A DNA stretch of 64,000 nt from Zymoseptoria tritici IPO323 (Eukaryota > Ascomycota > Dothideomycetes > Mycosphaerellales > Mycosphaerellaceae): the NCBI RefSeq assembly GCF_000219625.1, contig NC_018213.1, forward strand, positions 2,226,055 through 2,290,054, in the 5' to 3' direction. The position numbers were made by a program, and so were the translations under genes. The notes below the pieces were generated by a model that searched no databases, was not told the origin of the DNA, and worked only from the letters and a program-made list of their open reading frames with translations. Shown piece by piece: positions 22,476 to 33,225 of this stretch. The first letter of the stretch is position 1. Every line of letters begins with the position of its first letter.

Positions 22476-23652
22476 CTACTTATGCTTCTCCCGATCCTCC
22501 TCCATCCCCTTCACCACCCAATTCCCATGATACCTCGCAAACTCCTCCTCTCCCTCCTTGGTCTTCATCTTCTCCTTCATCACAAACTTCTCCGGCACAT
22601 CCACCCCCCTCTTCACCCCCTCCCTCCCCTGAATCACGTCCACCCACCTCCTTAACCCCTCCCACCCCTCCCCTCCTCCATCTTCCAACCTCACACCCGC
22701 CCACTCCCCCCAATTCACCCAGCTGAAAGCACAAATATCCGCCACCGTAAACTTCCCTCCGACCAACCACAACCCTTCCCCCACACTCTCCTGCTCCACC
22801 AGCCGGGTATTCAACACGCCATAGAGCCGTTTCGTCTCCGTCTGATACCGTTCAATGCCATACTGGATTTTCTCGGGAGCGTAGCGGTGGAAATGGTTCG
22901 CTTGGCCTTGCCTGATGAAGAAGGAAGAAACGAGACGAAAGTCAGCCGCTGGCGCAGAAGAAGGAAGAAAGCTCAACTCTCCACCCGAAAACCTAGGTGC
23001 TGACCCGTTTGGAAGAGGAGGATCACTTACATCGGCGCCAGATGCGACTGCGCAAAACTCAACCACACCAATAACTCCCAATACTCCTTACTCTCCGGCG
23101 GAAACGTCAAACTGCCCTTTCCCTTCAAAGGATAAGTCCCCGCGAGATACAGCAAAATCGCCAACCCTTCATGTAAATGCACTTCCTTCTCCGGATGCAT
23201 CGGGGGAGAATGATCCGTAAGCACGGGGATACGTCCGTTGGCTATATCGATCGCGTCAGTTGAGACAGCTGTGTTGAAGAGTGAGAGGGAAAGGGAGAGG
23301 GAGGATAGGTCGATGAGATGAGATGATTGGTGTCGGCGGATGGTATATGGTAGTCTTGGTGGGTGATTGGGACGGAGGAAAGACTCACGGTTTAGCTTCA
23401 AAAACCACTCTTCCTTCTGCTCATCTCTCTCGAGATCGACATGGTGGACTTTATACTCTAAGCCCAATTCTTCGAGCGCGATGCTGATTTTTTGGCCGTT
23501 GGGGGTTCCGGCTGTGTAGCTATATGAACACAACACCCAGGAAATCAGTGATTTCTGCGTTCTCTTGCGGGGTATAGTAGAGGTGGAGGGTAGTGGTGAT
23601 GATGTTGTACTTATACTTACAGCGTGAGGTTGGGTTTGTGCTCGGAGGACAT
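22476..23652 (-). CDS. glutathione S-transferase, Ure2/GTT-like
   Basis: Four exons on the minus strand: 23652-23621, 23519-23389, 23241-23031 and 22911-22476. All introns are GT-AG and frame is kept, giving 269 residues. The N-terminal thioredoxin-like domain has LYTAGTPNGQKISIALEELG (fungal Ure2p-like glutathione-site region), then LNPNGRIPVLTD (the cis-proline strand) and HEGLAILLYLA, the E/S-x-A-I glutathione contact region. The C-terminal helical domain follows from about residue 125 (APEKIQYGIERYQ, TVADICAFSWVNW). It should conjugate or reduce electrophiles with glutathione in the cytosol. The closeness to a P450 gene suggests phase I/II chemistry, unproven. Confidence 0.92.
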
Positions 23653-24369
23653 GTTATCCCTGGTTGGGTCGTCGTCGGGCGGCGAGAACTTGCTGCGGCT
23701 TCGGAGCGATGTAGTGGTCGAAGATGCGAAGTGGCAGGATTGGAAGACACTTGGATCTGTTTTTGAAGAAGAAAATTCGAATGGAACGGACGGCGCGCTG
23801 TCTTTCGAGATCGATCTACACTACGGGTGTTCGAGCTTGAATAGTTCTATGCTTTCGCGGCGCCTTGCATGAGAGCTTCCGACGTCATATTTTTCTGCTA
23901 AACGGCAGGTGGGTAAAAAGAGCCGTGGAGATCCGACTTCACTTGGAAATGGCCTACGCAGAAGTGTGCAGCGTTTCTTCCAGGCAGTATTGTAATGCGG
24001 TGCTTTTGTGGTCGCATGAGCATCCGCGAGATGCATCGGCACAAATACATCTCGCGCAAAGCCGAGAGGAGTCAACAATGTCCACATTCAGTTTCATCGT
24101 TCGATTGCATTGTTGGGTAATCTCATCTCAATCTGCCGAAGCTACCAAAAGTGGCTTGTGCAGTTTTCTATCTCGAGTCCGTATCCATCTCACCAGAGGA
24201 CCTGACATGTGCTTCATCGTTTCGTATCCATCGATCGTATCTTCCATTCATCTGACTTCCGAATCCAACCATATCTGATGCTGGGCCAACTCAAGATGAA
24301 AGTAAAGTTGCCGGTTGGAAGCGGAAGAAGCATTTACACACACAAACACATTCTTTCAGTCTCCCACAC
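23653..24369. other. intergenic
   Basis: 5' flank of the glutathione S-transferase and 3' flank of 6-phosphogluconate dehydrogenase. No further gene seen. Confidence 0.5.
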
Positions 24370-26234
24370 TTAAGCAGTGTAGGTCGAGGCTGAGATGTTA
24401 CCACCACGGCCGGTCCAGTTGACGTGAATGTCCTTGCCCTCTGGGTACTTCTCGCTGGCGTGCTCGGGCTTGATGCGGAAGGTGTGGGCACCGAAGTAGT
24501 CACGCTGGGCCTGGAGAAGGTTGGCGGGGAGGTCTTTGGTGCGGAAACCGTCGAAGAAGGACAGAGCGGTGGAGAAGGCCGGTGTGGGGATACCCCAAAG
24601 GGCACCCTTGGAGACGATGTCGCGCCATCCGGGCTGGGCCTTGTGAATGGCCTTGTTGAAGAAGTCATCGAAGAGCAAGTTCTCGAGGTCTGGGTTTGAG
24701 CGGTATGCGTTGGTGATGTCCTTGAGGAAGACGGAGCGGATAATGCAACCACCGCGCCACATGAGGGCGATCTCGGGCTTCTGGAGCTTCCAGCTGTACT
24801 CCTTGGCGGCCTGTGATGTTGTTAGTATGGAGAGAATGGCGCTACAAGTGATGACTTGAACTAACCTCCTGCATGAGCATGAAACCCTGGGCGTAGGAGA
24901 TGATCTTGGAGGCGTAGAGAGCCTGCTCGAGGTTGGCGAGGAACTCCTTCTTGTCGCCAGTGAACTCTGGCTTGGGACCGGAGAGCTTCTCGCTGGCACG
25001 AGTACGCTCACCCTTGAGGGATGAGAGGCAGCGAGCGAAGACGGCCTCACCGATGAGAGTCACGGGTTGACCCATGTCGAGAGCGTTGATGGCGGTCCAC
25101 TTGCCGGTACCCTTCTGGCCAGCGGAGTCGAGGATCTTCTCAACGAGAGGAGTGCCATCGTCGTCGTTGTAGTAGAGAATGTCGCGAGTGATCTCGATGA
25201 GGAAAGAGTCGAGGACGCCCTTGTTCCACTGAGCGAACACATCACCCATCTCCTTTCCGCTGAGTCCGAGACCGCGCTTCATGATGTCGTAGGCCTGTGG
25301 AGGATGTTAGAAAGTGTTGCGGAGATATCACCTCACATCATTCCAACTCACCTCGCAGATCAGCTGCATGTCACCGTACTCAATACCGTTGTGCACCATC
25401 TTGACGTAGTGACCAGCGCCCTCGTCACCGACCCACTGACAGCAAGGCTCGCCGTCAGACTTGGCGGAGATGGATTGGAGGACGTCCTTGATGTATGGCC
25501 ATGCCTCCTCGTTACCACCGGGCATGATGGATGGACCGTAGCGAGCACCCTCCTCTCCACCGGAGACACCGCTGCCGACGAAGCGGATGCCCTTTTGTGC
25601 GAGGTACTTGGTGCGGCGGTTGGTGTCAGGGTAGTGAGAGTTGCCGCCGTCGATGATGATGTCTCCCTCCTCGACACCTCCCTCGGTGAGGAGAGTCTCG
25701 ATGAAGTCGTCAACCGGCTTTCCGGCCATGACGAGCAACATCATACGGCGTGGCTTCTTGAGCTTGGAGACAAACTCCTTGATGCTGTGGGCTCCGACAA
25801 TGCTCTTTCCCTTGGCCTCATCGTTGAGGAAACGGTCGACCTTGGAAACGGTGCGGTTGAAGGCGACGACGGTGAAGCCGTGGTCGGCGGCGTTGAGGAT
25901 CAGGTTCTGGCCCATGACGGCGAGACCGATGAGACCGAAGTCTCCGCTGGAAAAGTGGCATTGTCAGCAAGGTCGCGCGACGTTTGCAAGTGCAGAACAG
26001 TGAAGACAATGCGAGTGAAGTGGCATCCTCCGGGCGATGGTATGGCATGATGTCCGAGTTTGGCAATGACAATGGCAGGCGGCGTATGTTGTAGGCAGGT
26101 GTCCGTGGCGTGTCGATTCTGTTTCCGAGTTCCCATCCGGCGTAGGTGTTTATGGGTGAGAAACAAAATCTTCACGGTGACATCAGCGGGACGAGAGAAT
26201 GAAATGTTTCCACTTACACTGGCTCAGCAGACAT
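24370..26234 (-). CDS. GND1: 6-phosphogluconate dehydrogenase, decarboxylating
   Basis: Four exons: 26234-26218, 25946-25352, 25294-24866 and 24810-24370, total 493 residues, the usual length. The first exon is only 17 bases (MSAEPV with a split last codon) and is followed by a 271-base intron, long for this genome. The Rossmann motif GLAVMGQN is at 13-20, [12 protein letters not shown] at 103-114, and catalytic Lys188 and Glu195 lie in [14 protein letters not shown]. The substrate loop and the C-terminal all-helical domain are complete. It makes NADPH, CO2 and ribulose 5-phosphate in the cytosolic oxidative pentose phosphate pathway. Product certain; the symbol follows yeast. Confidence 0.97.
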
Positions 26235-28071
26235 GGTGGAGGTGTTGGAAGGTTGAAGGTGTCTGGAGATATCTTCGACCCTCTGATGTGAGGTGGTCTT
26301 GTTGGAGGACGACGTGGTGGTGATCGGTGGTGGAGGGAAGTCAGTCAAGATTGATGAGGTCCAAGATTGTAATGTTGGGTTTGGAGGGGAACCTTTGCTG
26401 GTGAGGTGGGGCAATCGTCGACAGCAGCCCGGCGGGATGATGAATGCTTACTTAAGCTAGAACTACCGGAGGAATTCCATCACTCGAGCAAACATCGGCG
26501 GATGAATGAGGCTGATTGAACCTTTCTCACTTCAATCCGTGACCAACGCAAATGCCGGACGAGACGACGGCTCACGTTGATCGAATTTGCGCTTATTGAT
26601 GGCGAGGGCAGCGAAGGGCGGTGCTTGATGAAAGCACTGATGCGATTGCAATCGCCGACGCTCTCCCAGCACACTCCCTGTCGTCACCAGTGTTCATCCG
26701 CCGACTGCCGGCCGTGGAGCCCATCGTCTCGCCGATGGTTGAGAGCGAGTTACGCCGACCTCGATTGACGACGGATGACGGCCGATGCGTATGGGTTTCA
26801 ATTGAGATTCTCGAGACTCTGCCTCACCTACAGACGTGGGAATAGAGGCTCGTCCTTCGAGACCGGCAGCACCAGCACAGAACACGCACGGCTGAAGTGA
26901 GGTTCGTGTGAGCTCACACGAACCTCATTTAGCCGACTACAGTTCCCAACGGCCGGCCAATTCTGATGCGCTCGCTCTGGCCGCGGAGCATACGACGAAT
27001 TGCCATGTACCTCGTGCATTGCGCATCGAAAAGTCTGCTGCTCATGTTCTCGTTGATTCTCGCCCGCGACGTCAACATGATGATGGACTTCTGCGTGAGA
27101 TGCGGGCGACTACCGCGTACAACGGCGCCAACACAAAAGATTACATATTATTGCGATTGACATCGTAATAAGCAAGTCATCATGTTCAGCGTTTCAGTAG
27201 GGCATCCAAGTATCTCGATTGAGAATTCTGTACATCAGCCATTGCGAGCGGCGAGCGGTCGACATTCTTATCGTGGAGGTAGTAAGCCGTCTCGAAGCTC
27301 GAGGCAGAGAATGTTAATGATTGCGGCCACGATCCGTTGCTCTCTGTCGATAACATGTCGCGGTCGCGTCGAAGATCGGACAGCTTGCGTGTCCGTGGTC
27401 ATTATATCCCACGTGTCATGGATCAGGGCTCGGTGATTTGTCGTTGCCGCGTTGTCGATTGTCCGTCCCTCACCGATGTTTTCGCCGGGACGGTACATCC
27501 AGAAGTGTTCCGAGGACATATACAGAAGATATATCCATCAAGTATACAACACTGGAAGAAAGCCGTTTGGTGATAGTCGTTGGACGATCATGTGAAAAAG
27601 GCGTTGCGAGTTATTTCTGAAAGTCTCAATGTTCGCCGGCCAGCCACCAAGTTTCCCGTCCCCATACCAGCCATCTCTCTTGTGAAGCTTTGCCGCCTCA
27701 AAGCTCAGGTACGTCAGCTTTGCGCCCACTACTCGTTGGAGGTTCGGTTGTCTTCGTTTCCTCTTTCCCTTTGACATACACACTTTTCCACACACTCGTT
27801 CATTTTCTGTCAATCGCTGCAACACTTCCATATACTTATTCCGAGAGAAGAGACGAGAGAGAACTGCGATATCCTGGACTGAGTCGTTGCCCCGCGATTC
27901 CATCTCCACATCAACAAGAGAGAGCTCACCAACAAGACGAATACCGCGACAAGACCGAGTCCACTTCAAATACCGCGACAACCCACGATACAACTCCACC
28001 ACCCGATCACATCCACCGAATAAAGCACCCACTTCCTCGCCAGCGACAACACCCCACCCACCTCCGGCGCA
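26235..28071. other. intergenic, divergent promoters
   Basis: Lies between 6-phosphogluconate dehydrogenase (minus) and a small membrane protein gene (plus). It holds a perfect 30-base palindrome at 26898-26927 and, at 27755-28071, a CT- and CA-rich leader typical of fungal 5' untranslated regions. A minus frame at 27538-28032 is open but covers this leader and looks fortuitous. Confidence 0.5.
26898..26927. repeat. perfect 30-base palindrome without spacer
   Basis: Two 15-base arms, TGAGGTTCGTGTGAG and its exact complement, meet at a central AGCT. It lies about 660 bases upstream of the 6-phosphogluconate dehydrogenase start. It could be a dimeric regulator site or a hairpin. Confidence 0.9.
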
Positions 28072-28722
28072 ATGCCCGCCATACCCTCCACCTCCGCCCT
28101 CCTCACCTCCCTCTCAGCACCACCACCACCACCCTCCCAACCCAACCTCCTCCTCCGCCGCCAACAAAACGCCGTAATCGCCATCCCCGCGCAATACGCC
28201 GGCCTAAACTCCGGTCCCGCCCCCGGCGCCGTCGCCGGAATCGTCCTCGGCAGCGTCGCCGCCTTCCTCTTCATAATCTGGCTCCTCTGGATCGCATCCA
28301 CGGGCGGGGGTTTCCTCCGCTCCTCCCGCCTCACCGAAGAAGAAGTCGTGGTGCGGCACCGCTCCCGCTCCCCGGGTACAGTCCATCGTTCCCACCGGAG
28401 TACACGCGCGCGCACGGAGATGACGTCGAGATCCCCGAGGAGGGAGAGGGGGGATCGGGTGATTCGCACGGAGAGGATTGTGAGGGATGCTGGGCCTGCG
28501 GCGCCGATGGGCAGGGAACCGAGCCGGATAAGGGAGAGTGTGTTTGTGGATGAGGTGAGGGCGCCGAGAAGGGTGGAGGGGGATGATATTGTCGAGGTCA
28601 TTGAGGAGCATTCGAGTGTTGGGGGGGCTGGCCCGCCGCCGCCGTCGAGGAAGTCGAGGAGTAAGAGAGTGTCTGGTGGGGGGTATAGGTCTGTGCATGC
28701 TGCGAGTTCGGATGGGTATTGA
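28072..28722 (+). CDS. small single-pass membrane protein with basic/acidic cytoplasmic tail
   Basis: 216 residues, no intron. A proline/serine-rich N-terminus and an RRQQN segment are followed by one membrane helix at about 51-75 (starting PGAVAGIVLGSVAAFLF). Then comes a long polar tail rich in Arg and Ser (RSRSP, RSPRRERGDR) and ending in a serine/lysine region. Short proteins of this plan, with a glycine-rich helix and an arginine-rich tail, are widespread in Pezizomycotina and mostly uncharacterised. The glycine-small-residue helix suggests helix packing or oligomerisation. Function unknown. Confidence 0.75.
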   Translation: MPAIPSTSALLTSLSAPPPPPSQPNLLLRRQQNAVIAIPAQYAGLNSGPAPGAVAGIVLGSVAAFLFIIWLLWIASTGGGFLRSSRLTEEEVVVRHRSRSPGTVHRSHRSTRARTEMTSRSPRRERGDRVIRTERIVRDAGPAAPMGREPSRIRESVFVDEVRAPRRVEGDDIVEVIEEHSSVGGAGPPPPSRKSRSKRVSGGGYRSVHAASSDGY

Positions 28723-29711
28723 AGAGGAGGAGGAGGAGGTGGGATCAACGGCACAACACTACACTGCACTGCGTGGAAAGAGATGGATGTTGAGATGGAT
28801 TGTTGAAATTCGTGCGTTCTTTGCTTTCGTCACATCACATCCCCTCATTGAGCCTTCCGCGATTCGAATGCCGATGCAGAAGTGCTGATGAGACTGTCGC
28901 AACAGATGAAGAAGCCACACTCTCATCGACGAACGACGTCCCGAACGCCCAGCCATTGAGTCCACCTAGGCTGAAGGCTAGATCGGTCGAGGAAGACGCT
29001 CACTCCACTCGATACTCGACTCTCTACCGACGCACCGATTTTCTACGAATGTCACCTCACGTGCGATAGACTATCGCATCGAGCAGTCGTCTTCGACTGG
29101 TCGGCAAGGAAACAGAGAAGTGGACGAGCAATACAGCGACAACGAAGACTCGTCGTTCGACAGAAGCAGACCCGGGTAAGAGGTGTGAAGGCTACGTGGG
29201 AAAGGAGACAGAGGAAGACTGTCACGGGACTTCGACGTCTGAGGACAAGGGTACAGAGATGTCGGTCTTTGAAAGGCGACACAGACCGTGATGAAGAGGA
29301 TTGTATGTTTGGATGAATGGAAAGATACCCCGGGGATTATGGCGTTTGGGCACAGAGAGGTACTGCGGAGACAAGGACTGGAGTTTTGCTTCAATTTCAG
29401 AGCGGTGTCGAGCGCCGAGGAGTGGCTGTGAAGAGTGTTTCTAGGACTGTTCGGTGGAAGCATAGAGTGGATACTGTAAAGACTATACAGAATGCAAAGC
29501 TTGAACTTTGGCAATCGAGAGACATTTCATTTCACATCGTTTCCATTTCAATTCGTGTCTGTCCTATGCCCTCGACGGTGCTGTGCTAATATACCCTAGG
29601 CTGTTCTTCCTTCTCTCTGCATTCAATTATCCCCATCTATTCCAATCCACCCCCCATCCCTCCACACCCCCTCCCTCGCAACAACACGACACAAAAACCA
29701 AAACACCCACT
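28723..29711. other. intergenic, convergent 3' flanks
   Basis: Lies between the small membrane protein gene (plus) and the MFS transporter (minus). Open frames are long only because of composition, and none is convincing. Confidence 0.5.
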
Positions 29712-31530
29712 TCACCCCACCTCCTTCCTCCCCACCCCCTCCTCCCTCCTCCTCCTTCCCCAAACCCACCCCGTCCCCGCCACAAAAACCGTCGCACACG
29801 CCAAACACCCCCCCGTAAAAACCTGCGCTCCCGCCCAACTCGTCGGAAAAATCGCCCCTCCCACGGGACTCCCGATCAGAATCCCCAACGCGCCCGCAAA
29901 CATATTCACCCCGAACCGCGTGCCTATCGTCTTCATATCGGTCGTCATGGACGCCACGGCAGCGCCTTGCAGGGACACAAACGCCCCGGAGAAGAAGCCG
30001 TAGAGGAGACACCAGGCGATCAAGCCGGGTGTGGAAGTGCGGATTGCGATCCAGGAGAAGGCGAGGATGGTGGCGCAGGTGGTGGTGAGGGTTAGGATGG
30101 TGAGCGGGTGGAAATGGCGATCGGCGAGCAGGGAGGGGAGGATGCGGCCGGGGATGGAGCCGAGGTTGAGGAGGAGGAGGAGGTGTTGGTGGAAGGAGAG
30201 GTTGTGGGACGTGGCGAATTGGGAGATGAAGAAGTAGGGGATGTATTGCCCGACGAAGCCGAAGAAGGTGGCGAGGTTGAGGAGGTTGAAGGGGAGGGAG
30301 GAGGTGGTGAGGATGGAGTGGATGGTGGAGAGGTAGGTGGAGAAGGTGTGGGGTCGCAGGGGGGAGGGGCGAGGACGAGGACGGATGACGACGATGGGGA
30401 TGAGGAGGGTGCAGGTTGCGATGAGGCCGATGATGCGGACGGCCCAGGGGAAGCCGAGGGTGGGTTGGGTGTAGGTGAAGATCAAGGGGTAGATGATCCC
30501 CCCGCAAGAGGCTCCGGATGCGGCGATGCCCATGACGAGGGCGCGTTTGGTGGTGAAGTAGGAGGGAAGGATGGAGGTGGCGGTTATGAAGAGGCAGCCG
30601 CCGCCGAGACCGCAGCAGATTCCTTGGGCGAGCATGAGCTGGTAGTAGTGCGTGCAGAGGGAGGTCATCATGATGCCGATGACGACGGAGATGGAGCCGG
30701 AGAGGACGAGGAGGCGGGGGGAGCCGGTGTCGAAGATGGGTCCGAGGAGGATGGGGGAGGCGCAGAGGAGGAAGGAGGTTAGGGTTCCTATCCAGGCGAT
30801 GGTGGAGTTGGAGGTTGTGGGGAGGAGAGAGGTTTTGTAGTAGGTTTGAAAGGTGCCTGAAGGGAAGAGCGGGATGGTCAGCAGAGTCTCGGATATGTTG
30901 TAGGTGTTGGACCAGTGAGTTGGTAGGATCGTCTTCAGATGGCAAGTTTTGATCTGCTTCATGATTCCACTTACCAAAAGCATTGATCAAGCCCCAGGTG
31001 TTGAAGAAGAGAAAGAAGCCACCGAGGACTTGCAGCCAGGCTGTGAGGCCACCGTCAGGAGGAGGGCCGCCTGGAGGACCTGGAGGTGGCGGACTGGCAT
31101 TTTGAGGTTGGAGTGAGTCGTGAGAGGAGTGGTCGTAGTCTTCTTTGTAGCCGAGCGGAGAGGATGTCGATTGGTGGTTTGAATCTCTGGCCACGTGGGC
31201 AGGCATAGCGAGAGAGAAGCTGTGGTTCGGGTACGAGTTTGGCGGAGGACCTGAAGACGGTTGCGACTTCTGTAGAAACGCTTGACGAGTCGGCGAGTCG
31301 ATCGACATGAACGAATTCCGCGTAGGAGATGGAGCAGGATCATGGTATCGCTGATCGTAAGCATTGTTGAGATGCACCAACTGTCTGGTGGAGTCCCCAA
31401 ACTCGGATGCTTGATAAGGACCGGTGTCCTGCATCATTGGTTGAGCAGACGTCCAGTTGGAATGGAGGGATGCCGCTCGCGAGTGTAAGGGCGAGTCCCG
31501 CATTTGGAAGTGGTAGTCGTCTTCCGACAT
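29712..31530 (-). CDS. MFS transporter, monocarboxylate porter (MCT/SLC16-like) family
   Basis: Two exons, 31530-30975 and 30856-29712, joined across a 118-base GT-AG intron, give 566 residues. A long hydrophilic N-terminus (about 150 residues, Ser/Pro/Gln-rich, PPPPGPPGGPP) precedes the family signature PDGGLTAWLQVLGGFF, which leads into the first membrane helix. About twelve hydrophobic segments follow. A glycine-rich GICCGLGGGCLFI helix and an R-A-L-V-M-G-I-A segment match the MCT fold. Predicted plasma-membrane carrier of a monocarboxylate or similar small acid; the substrate is not readable. The NRPS-like gene lies 1.7 kb away and is divergently transcribed, so export or import of its substrate is possible. 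Confidence 0.92.
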
Positions 31531-33225
31531 TGTGAGGATTGTCTTGCTGTTCGTCTACGATGCTAGTCTTGCTGCCCGTCAGCGATGCTAGCCTTGATGG
31601 CTGCGTTCTAGACCTGACGCTCGAGTGTTTCTCGCTTGCTTCGGCCGAGCGCTAGAGTATGTTCTGCATGTATTGTCAGATTGGACGAACTCTTTCCAGG
31701 ACTGGCCCGATGCTAGTCGCAAGGCTAGCAGTTAGTAGTCCTTGCGTGCGAAAGCTTGATGTACAGCAGGATGAGAAGTCGAGGGGAGCACGAGCTAAGA
31801 CGGAATGACGGCCTGGGGATGGAGATGAAATATCGTAAGGCGAAATTTGTGGGAACGCGAGAAACGTGAGAGTGGAGAGAATGGAAATTTTGCTGTAAGA
31901 TGGAAAGGCTGAGGAAGAAAAAACTCTCCACACCTCGGACAACGTAGCCGCCCGGAACTGCGTTTGGCTGCACGCTGCCACGGGGATGCTAGCACTCTGA
32001 CCCATCTGTCTGGATGGAGAAGGTGGATCTCCGTCTTGTTTCTTTTCTTGACACTGCAGGTGGGAGTGCTTGCATACGGTCGTACAGACTAGCCCGCCCG
32101 AGATAAATGGGCCCTGCCGGCGGTATCTTGGTGATGCATATTGCGACATTGTGCGGCTGGTTCGCTCGTGGCGTGTTTGACGGTGCGGACGGCGATGTCT
32201 GTGTGATGTTGTTTGTGTCAGGTTGATGATCGGAGTGTTACGGGTTTGTTCTTTTTCGTCTGACGTCCGAATTGCCTTCTTCTTCACATCAGATAGAGTT
32301 CAGCCATGGGTGAGATTGGATGAACCGGGTCCGCCTGGTTCCTGCGCTAGTGGGCTTTTTCAGGAGCGTCCCACTGTAAGGAGTTGGCTTCCATCACCAA
32401 GCTTTCCTGTCGTGTCCATACATTGCTCAGCACTCATTCTCTTCTCTCGAAATAGTACATCTGTTTACTGCAGTCTGCGAGTACTGCATTCGGGACCACG
32501 ACCGAGATCCTGCGTTGTTGTCCCTATCGAAAGCTGTCATGTAACCGAGGATAGGGTGCGCTTCTCATTGCACGGGCAGTGCATCATGTAGTGTGTGACC
32601 TCAGAAGGACCCAATCTTGTGCTCCGCGTGGCGCATCGACCCCATACCTGTTGGCGGCAAGATTCTTTGGACGCCTTGAAAAAGTGGAGGTGAAACGGAG
32701 CTCACTCGGCACAGCAGACCCGAGGCAGAAATCAGGATGGACACAAAAGCAGCCATTTGACATTCCAGAAGAAGCATGCCACATTCACCCACAGTTTCGG
32801 ATGGGCTCTCGCTGCTCCGCCGTTGGGATCCCAGACGCCTTCAGGTGTCACAGCAGCTATTGACGCCTTTGCTCCGAAGGATGGAGAAATTCGTTCTCGC
32901 TTCGATGCATTGGAACATTGCCAAGTATCAGTCCTCCGTGAGTCCGTGGCGTCTCCGAGCGCTGGCACCGTGAATCCACAGTCCGCATTTTCGACATGTT
33001 TATTCGCGTAACAATGCGTTGATGGTTGAACGTGCATCATACCTTTCCCGATCCCTCTCAACGGGATCCTGCAGGGTGTCGACGTGGCAAGACATGTTGT
33101 CCCCGCAAATTGTGAGCATGCGGCATCACTGTCGCCCTACATAGGTCCACCTCTCCCGACTGCCTTTCCTGCCGGTCCATCCCCATCGCGACGACCAGTG
33201 TAACTCAGCAGGTCAATCAAGCAAC
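31531..33225. other. intergenic between divergent MFS and NRPS-like genes
   Basis: Shared upstream region. A minus frame at 31676-32287 (203 codons) has no recognisable domain and may be leader sequence of the transporter. I do not call it a gene. Confidence 0.45.

Noticed and set aside
25067..26050. Plus-strand open frame of 327 codons opposite 6-phosphogluconate dehydrogenase
   Set aside because: It mirrors the conserved dehydrogenase exons and crosses its introns. Its openness follows from codon bias of the sense strand, and no domain is visible.
27538..28032. 164-codon minus frame
   Set aside because: Covers the leader of the membrane-protein gene at 28072. No domain and no conserved character.
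30108..30782. Glu/Gly-rich plus-strand frame of 224 codons
   Set aside because: Antisense shadow of the MFS transporter membrane helices. Composition only.
29623..31530. Single 635-codon minus frame through the MFS gene
   Set aside because: It reads through the 118-base intron into a His/Pro/Leu-rich wrong frame. The two-exon model gives a complete transporter.
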